Source of the DNA: Acidobacteriota bacterium
Lineage (GTDB): Bacteria; Acidobacteriota; Aminicenantia; Aminicenantales; Saccharicenantaceae
Direction of reading: 5' to 3'
NCBI GenBank assembly: GCA_033549365.1
Contig: JAWSUF010000006.1
Location: forward strand, 1 to 64,000
Length of the DNA stretch: 64,000 nt
This document shows, piece after piece, positions 54,513-63,469 of this stretch. Positions within the stretch are counted from its first letter, which is position 1, and the number at the start of each line of letters is the position of its first letter. The notes beneath the pieces were generated by a model that was not told the DNA's origin, made no database searches, and worked only from the letters and a program-made list of their open reading frames with translations. The position numbers were made by a program, and so were the translations under genes.

Positions 54513-55322
54513 TCACTTGGGAAGGCGCCGGGCCGCTTTCAGATAGCCCGCGAGATCGGGATCCCGCCCGAGCAGGGCTTGTCCCGCGGCCAGAGACGCC
54601 ATGAGATCTCTATCGAGAGGATCGCAGATCACGGCGTCCAACCCCGCCTGAGCGGCAAGAATGAGAAGGGTCCTGTTGACAAGACGGCGGTGGGGGAGAC
54701 CGAAGGACACGTTGCTCAATCCTGCGATCGTCCGGACTTCCGGGAGGTGTTTTTTAATCAAAGCTAAACTGTCGAGAAAAAGCTTTCCGGCCGCCGGATC
54801 CGCTCCGACGGGCCTGACCAGAGGATCGACCAGAATATCTCCGGCGCCGCAGCCGTTCGCGGCCAAGACTTCGATGGTCCGCCCGGCCGCCGCCAACGCG
54901 GCTTCAGGGGAATCGGGGAGACCGCCGTCATCGAGAGAAAGAACAATGACGAGCGGCCGGTATTCCCGGACGAGAGGCAAAACCGCCTGCAGCCGGCGGG
55001 ATTCTCCGGTCAACGAGTTGAGAACGGCCCGTCCGCGATGGGCTTTGAGCCCGGCTTCCAGGGCCTCGGGGTTGGGGCTGTCGATGGCCAGAGGAACGTC
55101 TGCGGCCGCCTGAACCAAGGGCACGGCCCAGGCCATGGCTTCGACTTCCGTCTCAATGAGCGCTGCGGCATTGAGGTCGATGTAGGATGCGCCCGCCCGC
55201 ACCTGATCTCCGGCCGTCGATTCGAAGAAGGTCCGGTCCCGGCTCTCGAAAGCCTTGCGTACGGAACTCCGGGTGGAATTGAGCCTTTCCCCGATAATGA
55301 TCACGGGCGCCTCTTCATTCAA
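54513..55322 (-). CDS. Methyltetrahydrofolate:corrinoid methyltransferase-like protein (AcsE/pterin-binding family)
   Basis: A 269-residue TIM-barrel pterin-binding protein. The start VIIIGERLNSTRSSVRKAF and AGASYIDLNAAAL, PLAIDSPNPEALEAGL and IAGLSNVSFGLPHRRLVNRT are close to AcsE, which moves a methyl group from methyl-THF to a corrinoid protein. No CODH/ACS or corrinoid genes are in the window, so it may serve another methyl transfer. It begins with TTG 55322, overlapping the cysteine desulfurase stop as TTGA. Last gene of the aminotransferase-serA-nifS unit. Confidence 0.82.
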   Translation of the reverse strand: MNEEAPVIIIGERLNSTRSSVRKAFESRDRTFFESTAGDQVRAGASYIDLNAAALIETEVEAMAWAVPLVQAAADVPLAIDSPNPEALEAGLKAHRGRAVLNSLTGESRRLQAVLPLVREYRPLVIVLSLDDGGLPDSPEAALAAAGRTIEVLAANGCGAGDILVDPLVRPVGADPAAGKLFLDSLALIKKHLPEVRTIAGLSNVSFGLPHRRLVNRTLLILAAQAGLDAVICDPLDRDLMASLAAGQALLGRDPDLAGYLKAARRLPK

Positions 55323-56473
55323 TCGTCCGCGCTGAAGGAGGAAATGCTCCGGAACTTGGCCACGATTTCCGGCAATTCCCGAAGCATGGCCGCGACGTCC
55401 TCTTCGGTCGTGAAACGGCCGAGCGAGATGCGGATGCAGGACCGGGCGATCTCCGGTTTGAGTCCGATGGCCATAAGAACGTGGGACGCCTCTTCGGAGT
55501 CTTCGCTGCAGGCCGACCCCGTGGAGACGCAGATGTCCTTGGTAGCCAGGGCCAGAAGAATGGCTTCAGATTCGAGGCCGGGAAAGGCGAAATTCAGCGT
55601 GCTTTTGATCCGACGCTCCGGATGGCCGTTGAAACGGACATTCGGAATCCCCGATTCAATTCCCTTTTTCAGGGTCTCGGCCAATTTTTCCAGCCGGGAA
55701 CGGTCTTTCCGGCCTCTGTCTTCGAGAAGACGGACGGCTTCGCCGAAACCGATGATTCCGGCCGTATTTTCCGTCCCGGCTCTCATGCCGCGTTCCTGAT
55801 GTCCGCCGTGGAGATAGGGATGGATGACGGTGCCTTTGCGGACAAACAATGCGCCGACGCCTTTCGGTCCGTAGACTTTATGGGCCGAGATCGTCAGAAG
55901 ATCGACGCTCAGCTTCTCGACGTCGACATCCATTTTGCCGAAGGTCTGCACGGCATCGGTGTGCACCGGGATGTCTTTGTCATGGGCGATTTTCACAATT
56001 TCTTCGAGCGGCTGAATCGTGCCGATTTCGTTGTTGGCATGCATGATCGAGACAAGGGCCGTGCGCGGCGTCAGGGAATCCCGCAGAAAATCCAGGTCGA
56101 CCGTTCCGGCGGCGTCCACCGGCACATAGGAGACATCCAGACCTTTCTTTTCCAGGTACCGGGCCGCTTCCAAAACGGCCGGATGTTCACTGGCCGAAAC
56201 GACAACGGCATTTTTTTCCGGCCGGGCGTTGACGATCCCAAAGATCGCGGCGTTGTCGGACTCTGTTCCCGAACCCGTGAAGACGATCTCCGATCTTTGG
56301 GCGCCGATATAACGGGCGATGCGTTCCCGGGCTTCCGTGATCCTGTCTCTTACGGCGCGTCCGATCGGATACAGGGACGAGGGATTGCCGAAATGGTCCC
56401 TGAGGAAATGGGACATGACCTCGGCAACAGCCGGGTCCACGGGTGTCGTCGCATTATTGTCCAGGTAAACCAT
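55319..56473 (-). CDS. Cysteine desulfurase (NifS/IscS family)
   Basis: A 384-residue class V PLP enzyme that takes sulfur from cysteine for Fe-S clusters or thiolation. Key sites: VYLDNNATTPVDPAV at the start, HTDAVQTFGK, PLP Lys in ISAHKVYGPKGVGAL, and the active-site Cys in STGSACSEDSEEASHVL. The short extension after the Cys loop fits the group I (NifS/IscS) type. No iscU or nifU is adjacent. It lies 56 bases after serA; a GC-rich CCGGCG/CGCCGG hairpin is in that gap. Confidence 0.92.
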   Translation of the reverse strand: MVYLDNNATTPVDPAVAEVMSHFLRDHFGNPSSLYPIGRAVRDRITEARERIARYIGAQRSEIVFTGSGTESDNAAIFGIVNARPEKNAVVVSASEHPAVLEAARYLEKKGLDVSYVPVDAAGTVDLDFLRDSLTPRTALVSIMHANNEIGTIQPLEEIVKIAHDKDIPVHTDAVQTFGKMDVDVEKLSVDLLTISAHKVYGPKGVGALFVRKGTVIHPYLHGGHQERGMRAGTENTAGIIGFGEAVRLLEDRGRKDRSRLEKLAETLKKGIESGIPNVRFNGHPERRIKSTLNFAFPGLESEAILLALATKDICVSTGSACSEDSEEASHVLMAIGLKPEIARSCIRISLGRFTTEEDVAAMLRELPEIVAKFRSISSFSADD

Positions 56474-56529
56474 GGCAACTCCGTTTTTGCCGCCGGCGGC
56501 TCAGCGCCGGCTCTGAAATGTCGATCTCT

Positions 56530-57432
56530 TTATCCGCCGAGCTCCCGGATGATGATCGAAGCAACCTCCAGACCGGCCCTTTTCTGACCCTCCGCCGCAG
56601 CCGCTCCGATATGGGGCACGGCCGTAACCCGGGGATGATCGATGAGGGTGAAGTCTTCCGGCGGTTCCTTTTCAAAAACGTCCAGGGCCGCGGCCCGGAC
56701 TTTTCCGGAGTTCAGCGCCTCCAGAAGCGCTTTTTCGTCCACGACGCCGCCCCGGGCCACATTGACGACGATGACGCCATCTTTCATTTTGTTGAACTCG
56801 GCTTCCCCGATCAGGGGCTGTTTCAGTTTGGGCACATGAAGGGTGAGGAGATCGGCCCGAGCCAACACGTCGTCCAGAGGCACCTGCTCGACGGCGAGAT
56901 CGGTTTTGATCTCGATCACGTCAAAGGCCAGGACGGTCATGCCGAAGGCCAGGGCGCGCCGGGCGACTTCCAGGCCGATGCGTCCGCAGCCGATGATCCC
57001 CAGGGTCTTTCCGTAGAGCTCGGTTCCCGAAAAGGCCTTCTTCTCCCATTTGTGCTGCTTCATGGAAAAATTGGCCGGACCGTGGTGCCGGACGGCGCCC
57101 AGCATCAGACCGAACGTGTGCTCGGCCACCGTGATGGATGTGGCGGCGGGCGTATTGGCGACGGCGATGCCTTTGGCCTTGGCCGCGGCGACATCGATGT
57201 TATCGAGTCCGATTCCGGCCCGGACGATCAATTTGAGCGAGTCGGCGGCGTCGATGACCGGCTTGGTGATCCGGGTTGCGCTTCGGACGACCGCGGCATG
57301 AAAACCGGGGATGGTGCGCACGAGTTCGGCTTCATCCATGCCCGTCTTGACCACGACTTCGAAACCGGGAACGGCCTGGAGATTGGCCAGAGCTTCCTTG
57401 TCGAGCGAATCGGCGATCAGAATGCGAGTCAT
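56530..57432 (-). CDS. serA: D-3-phosphoglycerate dehydrogenase (short form)
   Basis: A 300-residue D-isomer 2-hydroxyacid dehydrogenase without ACT/regulatory domain. The NAD fold is GKTLGIIGCGRIGLEVARRA, with the catalytic Arg in VNVARGGVVDEKALLEAL, Glu in the EPPEDF segment and His in AVPHIGAAAAEGQ. It should oxidise 3-phosphoglycerate for serine synthesis. ATG 57432 overlaps the aminotransferase stop as ATGA, with AAGGAGG upstream. The aminotransferase-serA pairing supports the serine role over other hydroxyacids. Confidence 0.88.
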   Translation of the reverse strand: MTRILIADSLDKEALANLQAVPGFEVVVKTGMDEAELVRTIPGFHAAVVRSATRITKPVIDAADSLKLIVRAGIGLDNIDVAAAKAKGIAVANTPAATSITVAEHTFGLMLGAVRHHGPANFSMKQHKWEKKAFSGTELYGKTLGIIGCGRIGLEVARRALAFGMTVLAFDVIEIKTDLAVEQVPLDDVLARADLLTLHVPKLKQPLIGEAEFNKMKDGVIVVNVARGGVVDEKALLEALNSGKVRAAALDVFEKEPPEDFTLIDHPRVTAVPHIGAAAAEGQKRAGLEVASIIIRELGG

Positions 57433-58574
57433 TGCCAACCCTCCTTGAGAACGGTCTGTGCGGCCCTGGCCGAGGCGCCGTATTCCACCTTGTATCCGAG
57501 GTCGTCCAACGTCATTTCCAGGGCGGAAAGGGCCGTCACGACATCGAATCCGCCCATGTAGCCGAGATGGGCGATCCTGAAGAACTTTCCTTTGTTGGGA
57601 TCCTGAGCCCCGGCGATATAGGCCATATACTTGGACTGCATGACCTTGACGAGCTTGACGCCGTCGACGCCGTCCGGAACCTTGACGGCCGTGAGGATAT
57701 TCCCCGGTTTCTCCGACAGAAGTTCCAAGCCGAGGGCTTGAATCCCGGCCCGGGTGGCGTCTCCCAAAAGACGGTGATGGGCGAAGAGCTGGTCCAGCCC
57801 CATGCCCTTGATGATGTCCAGGGCGTGTTTCTGCTGGATGATCAGGGAAATGGCCGGAGTCCAGGGCGTGGTTTTCTTTTCCAGATTCTTGCGGTATTTC
57901 TTAATGTCGAAGTAGAACTTGGGGAGCTTCGAGGTTTCCACAAACTTCCAGGCTTTCTTGCTGAAGGCGATATAGGCCAGCCCGGGCGGAATCATGAAGG
58001 ACTTCTGGGAGCCGGAAACCATGACATCGACCTTCCACTCGTCCATCGGACAGGGCGTGGCTCCGGTTCCGGAAATACCGTCGACGACAAGGACGGCATC
58101 CGTTCCGGACACGACCTCGCCATATCCCTGAATATCGAACACGGCTCCGGAGGAGGTTTCCGATAGAGAGCTGAAAACGGCCTTGACGCCGGGATGAGCT
58201 TTGAGTTCGGCGGCAAGCTGATCCTTGGTGAAATCGCTCCCCCATTCGAGGACGATCTCATGGACGTCGACGCCGAAGGCGCGGCAGATGTTGCCCCAGC
58301 GCTCGCCGAATTTTCCGCCGCTGATGGAGATGGCTTTGTCTCCGGGACTGAGGAGGTTGATGACCGCCGTTTCCATGGCCCCGGAACCGGAGGATGTCAG
58401 AACATAGACGTCCTCTTTCGTGCCGAAGACGTACTGGATGCCCTCGGTCACTTCCATAAAGAGAGCCGAGAATTCCGGCGTTCTGTGGTGGATGATGGGC
58501 TCGGCCGCGGCCGATAGGGCGCGGTCCGGAACAGGAGTGGGCCCGGGAGAGAGAAGGTAGTATTTTTTAATCAT
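57429..58574 (-). CDS. Class V aminotransferase (serine/alanine-glyoxylate type, likely serine pathway)
   Basis: A 381-residue PLP enzyme. Signatures: YLLSPGPTPVPDRAL at the start, HHRTPEFSALF, the cofactor Asp in VVDGISGTGATPCPMDEW and the PLP Lys in VSGSQKSFMIPPGLAY. Homologues are annotated as serine-pyruvate or alanine-glyoxylate aminotransferase. Being coupled to serA, it may act as the phosphoserine or serine aminotransferase of this organism; the window contains no standard serC. The strong AAGGAGG is seven bases before ATG 58574. Confidence 0.87.
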   Translation of the reverse strand: MIKKYYLLSPGPTPVPDRALSAAAEPIIHHRTPEFSALFMEVTEGIQYVFGTKEDVYVLTSSGSGAMETAVINLLSPGDKAISISGGKFGERWGNICRAFGVDVHEIVLEWGSDFTKDQLAAELKAHPGVKAVFSSLSETSSGAVFDIQGYGEVVSGTDAVLVVDGISGTGATPCPMDEWKVDVMVSGSQKSFMIPPGLAYIAFSKKAWKFVETSKLPKFYFDIKKYRKNLEKKTTPWTPAISLIIQQKHALDIIKGMGLDQLFAHHRLLGDATRAGIQALGLELLSEKPGNILTAVKVPDGVDGVKLVKVMQSKYMAYIAGAQDPNKGKFFRIAHLGYMGGFDVVTALSALEMTLDDLGYKVEYGASARAAQTVLKEGWQ

Positions 58575-58610
58575 ATGAAGCCTCCTTGGCGAATATTGAA
58601 GGACAAATCC

Positions 58611-58639
58611 ATCATAATCGGAAACCCCGTCATTTTCAA
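58611..58639 (-). promoter_or_regulatory. Promoter of the aminotransferase-serA-nifS-acsE-like unit
   Basis: Minus strand: TTGAAA (58634-58639), 17 bp, TATGAT (58611-58616). A leader of about 30 bases precedes ATG 58574. Confidence 0.65.
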
Positions 58640-58659
58640 CAGCCTTCGGGGGAAAACCC

Positions 58660-59790
58660 CTAAAGTTTAAGAAATAGCTCGGTCAGCAGGGCGGTCCGCT
58701 CGACGAGCGAGGACAGAAGCAGGTGTTCGTGTTCGGCATGGATGCCGTCTCCGTCCGGTCCGAGACCGTCCAGAGTGGGAAGGCCGAGCTCGGCGGCGAT
58801 CGAGGCATCCGAACCGCCTCCCGACTTGCCGGCCTTGAGCGTCAGGCCGATTTCGCCGGCGATCTTTCGTGCCCGCTTGAGAAGAGCGAGGGATCCGGGA
58901 GTTTTTTCCATGGGCGGGGTTGTGCTTTCGAAGGAAACCTTGGTTTTCGAACGACGGAGAACGGGGCGGAGGTTTTTCAGGGTCTCGACGATCCGCTCCT
59001 TGTCCCGGGTTTTCCAGAATCGGAAATCGAGCACGGCCCAAGCTTCTCCGGCCACGATGTTGGCTTTATCCCCACCACCGGCACAGCCGATGTTCATCGT
59101 TGTCCCCTGAGTCCGCAGTTTTCTGAGCCGGAAAAGTTGATGCATCAGCTCTTCGACGGCGTTGATGCCTTTTTCCGGAGATCCGGCGTGGGCGGTTCGC
59201 CCCTGGACATCGAGCCGGGCCACAAGACGGCCTTTCCGTTCCATTTTCAATGCGCCGCCGGGAACGGCAGGCTCAAGGCAAAGTACGGCCGAGGCCTTAC
59301 GGGCCAGTTTTCGAATCACGGCATGGGCGTCGGGGTCCCCGGTTTCCTCGGCGGAGTTGATGAGAATCCAAATGGTTTGGGATGGACTCAGATTGAGATT
59401 GCGCAGAGCCCCGAGAGCGGAGACGGCCATGACCAACCCGGCTTTCATGTCCAGAACGCCGGGCCCGTGGATCTTGTCGCCGGAAATATAAAACGGCATG
59501 CGGGCGGATTTTCCGACGGGCCAGACCGTGTCGATATGTGTCAGGACGAGGAGAGGTTTCTTGTCCTTCCGGGCCGTCGCGCCCGCAAACTCGATCAGAT
59601 GGAGGTCGCCGATGTGTTTCTGAGGATAAGAGACGCCGCGCCCGCCGCATCTTTTAAGTTCTTTCACAGCGAAGGCGGAACATGCGTCCACGGCCTTTTT
59701 ATCGCCGGTGGGGGATTCCAGCGCCACCATTTTTTTCAGGATGTGAACCATGTCTCCCTGGCGGGACTTGAAGTAGAGATGGAAATCCAT
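58660..59790 (-). CDS. M20-family metallopeptidase (carboxypeptidase G2-like)
   Basis: A 376-residue two-zinc exopeptidase without signal peptide. Metal-site segments: VLTHIDTVWPVG, GPGVLDMKAGLVMAV, NSAEETGDPDAH and the C-terminal GDGIHAEHEHLL. The lid domain has GRTAHAGSPEKGINAVEEL. The family includes glutamate carboxypeptidases and related acyl-amino-acid hydrolases; the substrate is open. GGAGGAGG lies directly before ATG 59790. It is separated from the aminotransferase unit downstream by its own stop and a new promoter. Confidence 0.88.
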   Translation of the reverse strand: MDFHLYFKSRQGDMVHILKKMVALESPTGDKKAVDACSAFAVKELKRCGGRGVSYPQKHIGDLHLIEFAGATARKDKKPLLVLTHIDTVWPVGKSARMPFYISGDKIHGPGVLDMKAGLVMAVSALGALRNLNLSPSQTIWILINSAEETGDPDAHAVIRKLARKASAVLCLEPAVPGGALKMERKGRLVARLDVQGRTAHAGSPEKGINAVEELMHQLFRLRKLRTQGTTMNIGCAGGGDKANIVAGEAWAVLDFRFWKTRDKERIVETLKNLRPVLRRSKTKVSFESTTPPMEKTPGSLALLKRARKIAGEIGLTLKAGKSGGGSDASIAAELGLPTLDGLGPDGDGIHAEHEHLLLSSLVERTALLTELFLKL

Positions 59791-59927
59791 GAACCTCCTC
59801 CTCTCCGTTTTCGATTTCTACTCTAACACAGGACGTTCCGAAAATCATCCCGCCGCCCTGCCGGGTTGCAATCCGACGAACATTTTCTTAATATAAAATT
59901 CAATCCCCTCATAAGGGATGAGGAATC

Positions 59928-62306
59928 ATGAAGAAGATCCCGGCGCTATGTGCCGTTGCGGCCGCAATCCTTCTGATCGTCAGGATCGGAGCGCCGGGCG
60001 AAGTCTTTTATCCCTGGCAAAGCGTTCGGATCGGAGCCCTGGATCCCGAGGCTTGGGCCGGCCTGGCCTTTGTCACGGACAATGATTCCGGTTTCGCTTT
60101 TGGAATCAAACTGGAGAAATCCGGCCGTTCGGTCGAAAAACGGGATCTGTTTTACCTCGTCTCCGAAGTCGGACCTCATTCTCCGGACGGTCAATACAGC
60201 CGTATCCGTTTGGACACGGGGCTTCCTTTCGATATGGGCCGGGACACCCCGATCCTTATCAAACCCTCATCTGCGGAAACAGCCCTGATCCTGGAATGGA
60301 GCCGGCGGGATGAGAACACCATTGTGGGTCGACTTCGCTGTCCGGCCGGCATCACGGTGTCTCTGGAACATTATTTCCCCTGGCATTTTTCCGGGGAATA
60401 CGGGATTCTGCCCGACGGGCGGGTGAGAGGCCGAAGCGCCGGACCCACGGAACCGCGAATCTATCAGCTCTGGACCGACAGTTTGGGCCGGGCGGCGGTC
60501 GATAAGGACAAGTCGACCCTGTCCCTGTCTTTTCCCATTGAAAAACGGCAGGACATCTATTTCGTGGCGGGAGTCGGCGACAGCGACGACGCCGTATCCA
60601 ACCGGTCCTATCGCTACAAGAACAGAAGAACGATCGACACGCTTCTGGCCGAAGAGGAGGGCGCTTATGCCCGAAAGCGCGTGACCGTCGAAGGGCTTCA
60701 CCAGGGAGTCGCGGCCGCCGCGACTCATACGGTTTTCTGGTCCGTTCTCTACCAAACCGAACGGGGAGGCGGTCTTCATGCTCCTTGCGGCAGAGATGGG
60801 TTTTGGGACAGGGAACGACTGATGTCGGAAACGGACGGCCTGGCAAATCATGACGGGTTCCTCAACGCTCTGACTCTTTCCGTGGAAAGCTCCCGCCATG
60901 CGCTGGACACCGTCCGGAGTTTGCTTGATACCCAATATCCCAACGGTATGATCCCCAGCCGGCAGGACGCCGGCAGCGGCACGCCCGACCGATCTCAACC
61001 GCCCCTCGGATCCTTTGTCGTCCTCAAGCTCTTCCAGAAGCTGGGGGACCGGGAGTTTTTGGAATACGCCTATCCCCGGCTCGAAAAATGGCACGCTTTC
61101 TGGAAATCACCCCGTCCGGGAGCCCTGGGGCCGCGCCGGGACGGAAACCGGGACGGACTTCTCGAGTGGGGAGCGGATTTGGAAAATGTCCCGCGGACGG
61201 CTCCGGATATCGAGAAACAGCTGTCCGGAAAGCGCCGGGCGATGTTGGAATCCGGACAAGACAATCTGGCCAACTGGGATGAGGCGTCTTTCAACGAAAG
61301 CACCGGGACACTGACCATGAACAGCCTGGACCTTAATTGTCTCTATGCCCTGGACGCCTGGTGCCTGGCTCAGATCGCCAGTCAACTCGACAAACCCCGG
61401 GATTACGAACGTTACCTGGCCGAATATGAAGCCCTCAGGGAGTTGATCAACACGCATATGTGGAACGAAAAAGAGGGTTTTTACTTCGACCGTCATTGGG
61501 ACGGGCGTTTCTCGGCCGCCCAGGCCGCCTCGAACTTCTATCCTCTCCTGGCCCGCATTCCCGACGAACGCCGGGCCCTGCGTCTTCTCCGTCATCTTCT
61601 GGATCCGAAAAAGTTTTGGGGGGATTACGCCCTGCCGACCCTGTCCCGGGACAACCCGGCATTCAAGCCCGACGATCAACAGCCCTGGCGGGGAGCGATT
61701 CAACCCATGACCAACTATCTTGTCTATCAAGGTCTCAAAGCTTACGGTTTCGACGCCGTCGCCTCGGAATTCGCCGCAAAAAGCTCGGCCCTCCTGCTCA
61801 GGGCCTGGGACAGTTTCCAAATCGCTCCGGAATATTTCGACTCCCTGACCGGAGAAGCGGGCGGCCGGCGTCACCGCAGCGGAGCAGCCCTTCTGGCTCT
61901 TATGGCCATCGAGGAATATCTCGACTTCACTCCGTGGGAAGGCTTCCGGTTCGGGATTCTGGAGCCCCAAAAAACCGGACGCCTGACCCGAATCGCGGTC
62001 CAGGGACGCCACTATCAGGTGGATGTGTCAAGATCCCGAACCCTTCTTCGTGAGGAGGGCCGGGAAATTCTGAACGCCAACGGCCCGGCGGTTTTTCGAA
62101 GATTTCTCTATGATGAGCGGGAAGTCTCTTTTTCCGTCAAATCCCTGAGCGACATCCGCATCCGCCTGTCTCTTCCCGGAAGGGGCAAATACCAGATCCT
62201 CGTCGACGGCAGTGAATTGGAGATTTTCCGGGGTCGATCGGTTCGATTCCGGGTTCCCCGCGGAGATCATGCCGTAGACATTCTGCTTCTCGAAAAAGAC
62301 GAATAG
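59928..62306 (+). CDS. Exported glycoside hydrolase, MGH1/GH63-like (alpha/alpha)6 barrel
   Basis: A 792-residue protein with an N-terminal signal segment (ALCAVAAAILLIVRI). The C-terminal half (about 300-690) matches the mannosylglycerate-hydrolase-like/GH63 barrel: DGFWDRERLMSETDGLANHD, RDGNRDGLLEWGADLE, MWNEKEGFYFDRHWDGRF and PQPWRGAIQPMTNYLVYQGL-like segments. A beta-rich N-terminal region and a small C-terminal beta domain flank it. The true substrate (alpha-glucoside or alpha-mannoside) cannot be decided. GATGAGGA lies five to six bases before ATG 59928. It is followed by an exported glycosylasparaginase, suggesting glycoprotein breakdown. Confidence 0.78.
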   Translation: MKKIPALCAVAAAILLIVRIGAPGEVFYPWQSVRIGALDPEAWAGLAFVTDNDSGFAFGIKLEKSGRSVEKRDLFYLVSEVGPHSPDGQYSRIRLDTGLPFDMGRDTPILIKPSSAETALILEWSRRDENTIVGRLRCPAGITVSLEHYFPWHFSGEYGILPDGRVRGRSAGPTEPRIYQLWTDSLGRAAVDKDKSTLSLSFPIEKRQDIYFVAGVGDSDDAVSNRSYRYKNRRTIDTLLAEEEGAYARKRVTVEGLHQGVAAAATHTVFWSVLYQTERGGGLHAPCGRDGFWDRERLMSETDGLANHDGFLNALTLSVESSRHALDTVRSLLDTQYPNGMIPSRQDAGSGTPDRSQPPLGSFVVLKLFQKLGDREFLEYAYPRLEKWHAFWKSPRPGALGPRRDGNRDGLLEWGADLENVPRTAPDIEKQLSGKRRAMLESGQDNLANWDEASFNESTGTLTMNSLDLNCLYALDAWCLAQIASQLDKPRDYERYLAEYEALRELINTHMWNEKEGFYFDRHWDGRFSAAQAASNFYPLLARIPDERRALRLLRHLLDPKKFWGDYALPTLSRDNPAFKPDDQQPWRGAIQPMTNYLVYQGLKAYGFDAVASEFAAKSSALLLRAWDSFQIAPEYFDSLTGEAGGRRHRSGAALLALMAIEEYLDFTPWEGFRFGILEPQKTGRLTRIAVQGRHYQVDVSRSRTLLREEGREILNANGPAVFRRFLYDEREVSFSVKSLSDIRIRLSLPGRGKYQILVDGSELEIFRGRSVRFRVPRGDHAVDILLLEKDE

Positions 62307-62308
62307 GG

Positions 62309-62338
62309 TTGCCTTAAGCCATGAAAACGCGCTATATA
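62309..62338 (+). promoter_or_regulatory. Possible promoter of the glycosylasparaginase gene
   Basis: TTGCCT (62309-62314), 18 bp, TATATA (62333-62338), directly after the glycosidase stop and 49 bases before ATG 62387. Confidence 0.4.
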
Positions 62339-62386
62339 TTCCGGAAGGTGAAATCGCGATAGCCACGAAACGACAAGGAGGTTGAT

Positions 62387-63436
62387 ATGGCCCATTATTC
62401 CCGGAGGGATTTTTTTAGAACCGGAGCGAAGATCGGAGCCCTTGCGGCAATCGGCGGCCATCCGGTTTTCGGACGGACGTCCGATGCCTTGAGCGGCCCC
62501 CGGGTTGTGGCCAGCGGCAACGGCTTGCCTGCGACAGAAAAGGCCATGGAGTTATTGGGCGCCGGCCGAGATGTTCTGGATGCCGTCATCGCAGGTGTCA
62601 ATATCGTTGAAAACGACCCGGAGGACACATCCGTGGGTTATGGCGGCCTGCCCAATGAAGACGGTGTCGTCGAACTCGATGCCTCGGTCCTGCACGGTCC
62701 GACCCACAACGCCGGAGCGGTGGCCGCCCTTCGCAACATCAAGAATCCGTCAATCGTCGCCCGATTGGTCATGGAACGAACCGACCATGCCCTTCTGGTG
62801 GGGGAGGGCGCTCTGCGTTTCGCCCGCGCCCACGGCCTTCCGGAGGAAAACCTTCTGACCGAAAGAGCCCGCAAAGCCTGGCTGAGATGGAAGGAAAACC
62901 TTTCCGACAGAGACAACTGGTTTCCGCCGAAATCCGAACGCCTGGAGGGAGCGCTGCGGGATTATGTCATGACCTATGGAACCATCAACTGCCTGGCCCT
63001 CGATGCCGGAGGCGATCTCGCGGGGGTCACGACAACCAGCGGGCTGTCCTATAAAATTCCGGGAAGAGTCGGGGATTCCCCCATTGTCGGGGCGGGACTC
63101 TATGTGGACAACACCATCGGGGCCGCAGGCTCGACGGGAAGAGGGGAAGCCAATATGCTCAACTGCGGAAGCTTCAGCGTCGTCCGGTATATGGGAGAAG
63201 GTTTGGCGCCGGAAGCCGCCTGTATGAAAGCCCTGGAGGACATCGTCCGGACGACACAACGGCAGCCTAACCTGTTGGACGAGAAAAAACGGCCGCGATT
63301 CGGTCTCAATTTCTACGCGCTGAACAAAAAAGGGGAATTCGGCGCCGCCACGATCTGGAGCGGCGCCCGCTTCGCCGTTCACGATGGAAAAGACAACCGG
63401 CTGCGGGAATCGGCCTATCTTTTCAAGCGGTCCTGA
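62387..63436 (+). CDS. N4-(beta-N-acetylglucosaminyl)-L-asparaginase, Tat-exported
   Basis: A 349-residue Ntn-hydrolase that cleaves the GlcNAc-Asn bond of N-glycans in characterised relatives. The N-terminus carries a twin-arginine signal (YSRRDFFRTGAKIGALAAIGG in overlapping segments), so it is exported folded. It is made as a precursor that cuts itself before Thr; the likely nucleophile is the Thr in YGTINCLALDAGG, where many relatives have HDTIG. The substrate pocket GRVGDSPIVGAGLYVDN and GAAGSTGRGE is well conserved. AAGGAGG precedes ATG 62387. A general isoaspartyl or asparaginase role is the main alternative. Confidence 0.87.
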   Translation: MAHYSRRDFFRTGAKIGALAAIGGHPVFGRTSDALSGPRVVASGNGLPATEKAMELLGAGRDVLDAVIAGVNIVENDPEDTSVGYGGLPNEDGVVELDASVLHGPTHNAGAVAALRNIKNPSIVARLVMERTDHALLVGEGALRFARAHGLPEENLLTERARKAWLRWKENLSDRDNWFPPKSERLEGALRDYVMTYGTINCLALDAGGDLAGVTTTSGLSYKIPGRVGDSPIVGAGLYVDNTIGAAGSTGRGEANMLNCGSFSVVRYMGEGLAPEAACMKALEDIVRTTQRQPNLLDEKKRPRFGLNFYALNKKGEFGAATIWSGARFAVHDGKDNRLRESAYLFKRS

Positions 63437-63469
63437 TTCCGGCCGCACGCCGGCATGACGATGACGGGG

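Noticed and set aside
58640-58659. GGGG-TTTT-CCCC stem after the M20 gene as an intrinsic terminator
   Set aside because: Short four-pair stem without a following T-run on the minus strand.
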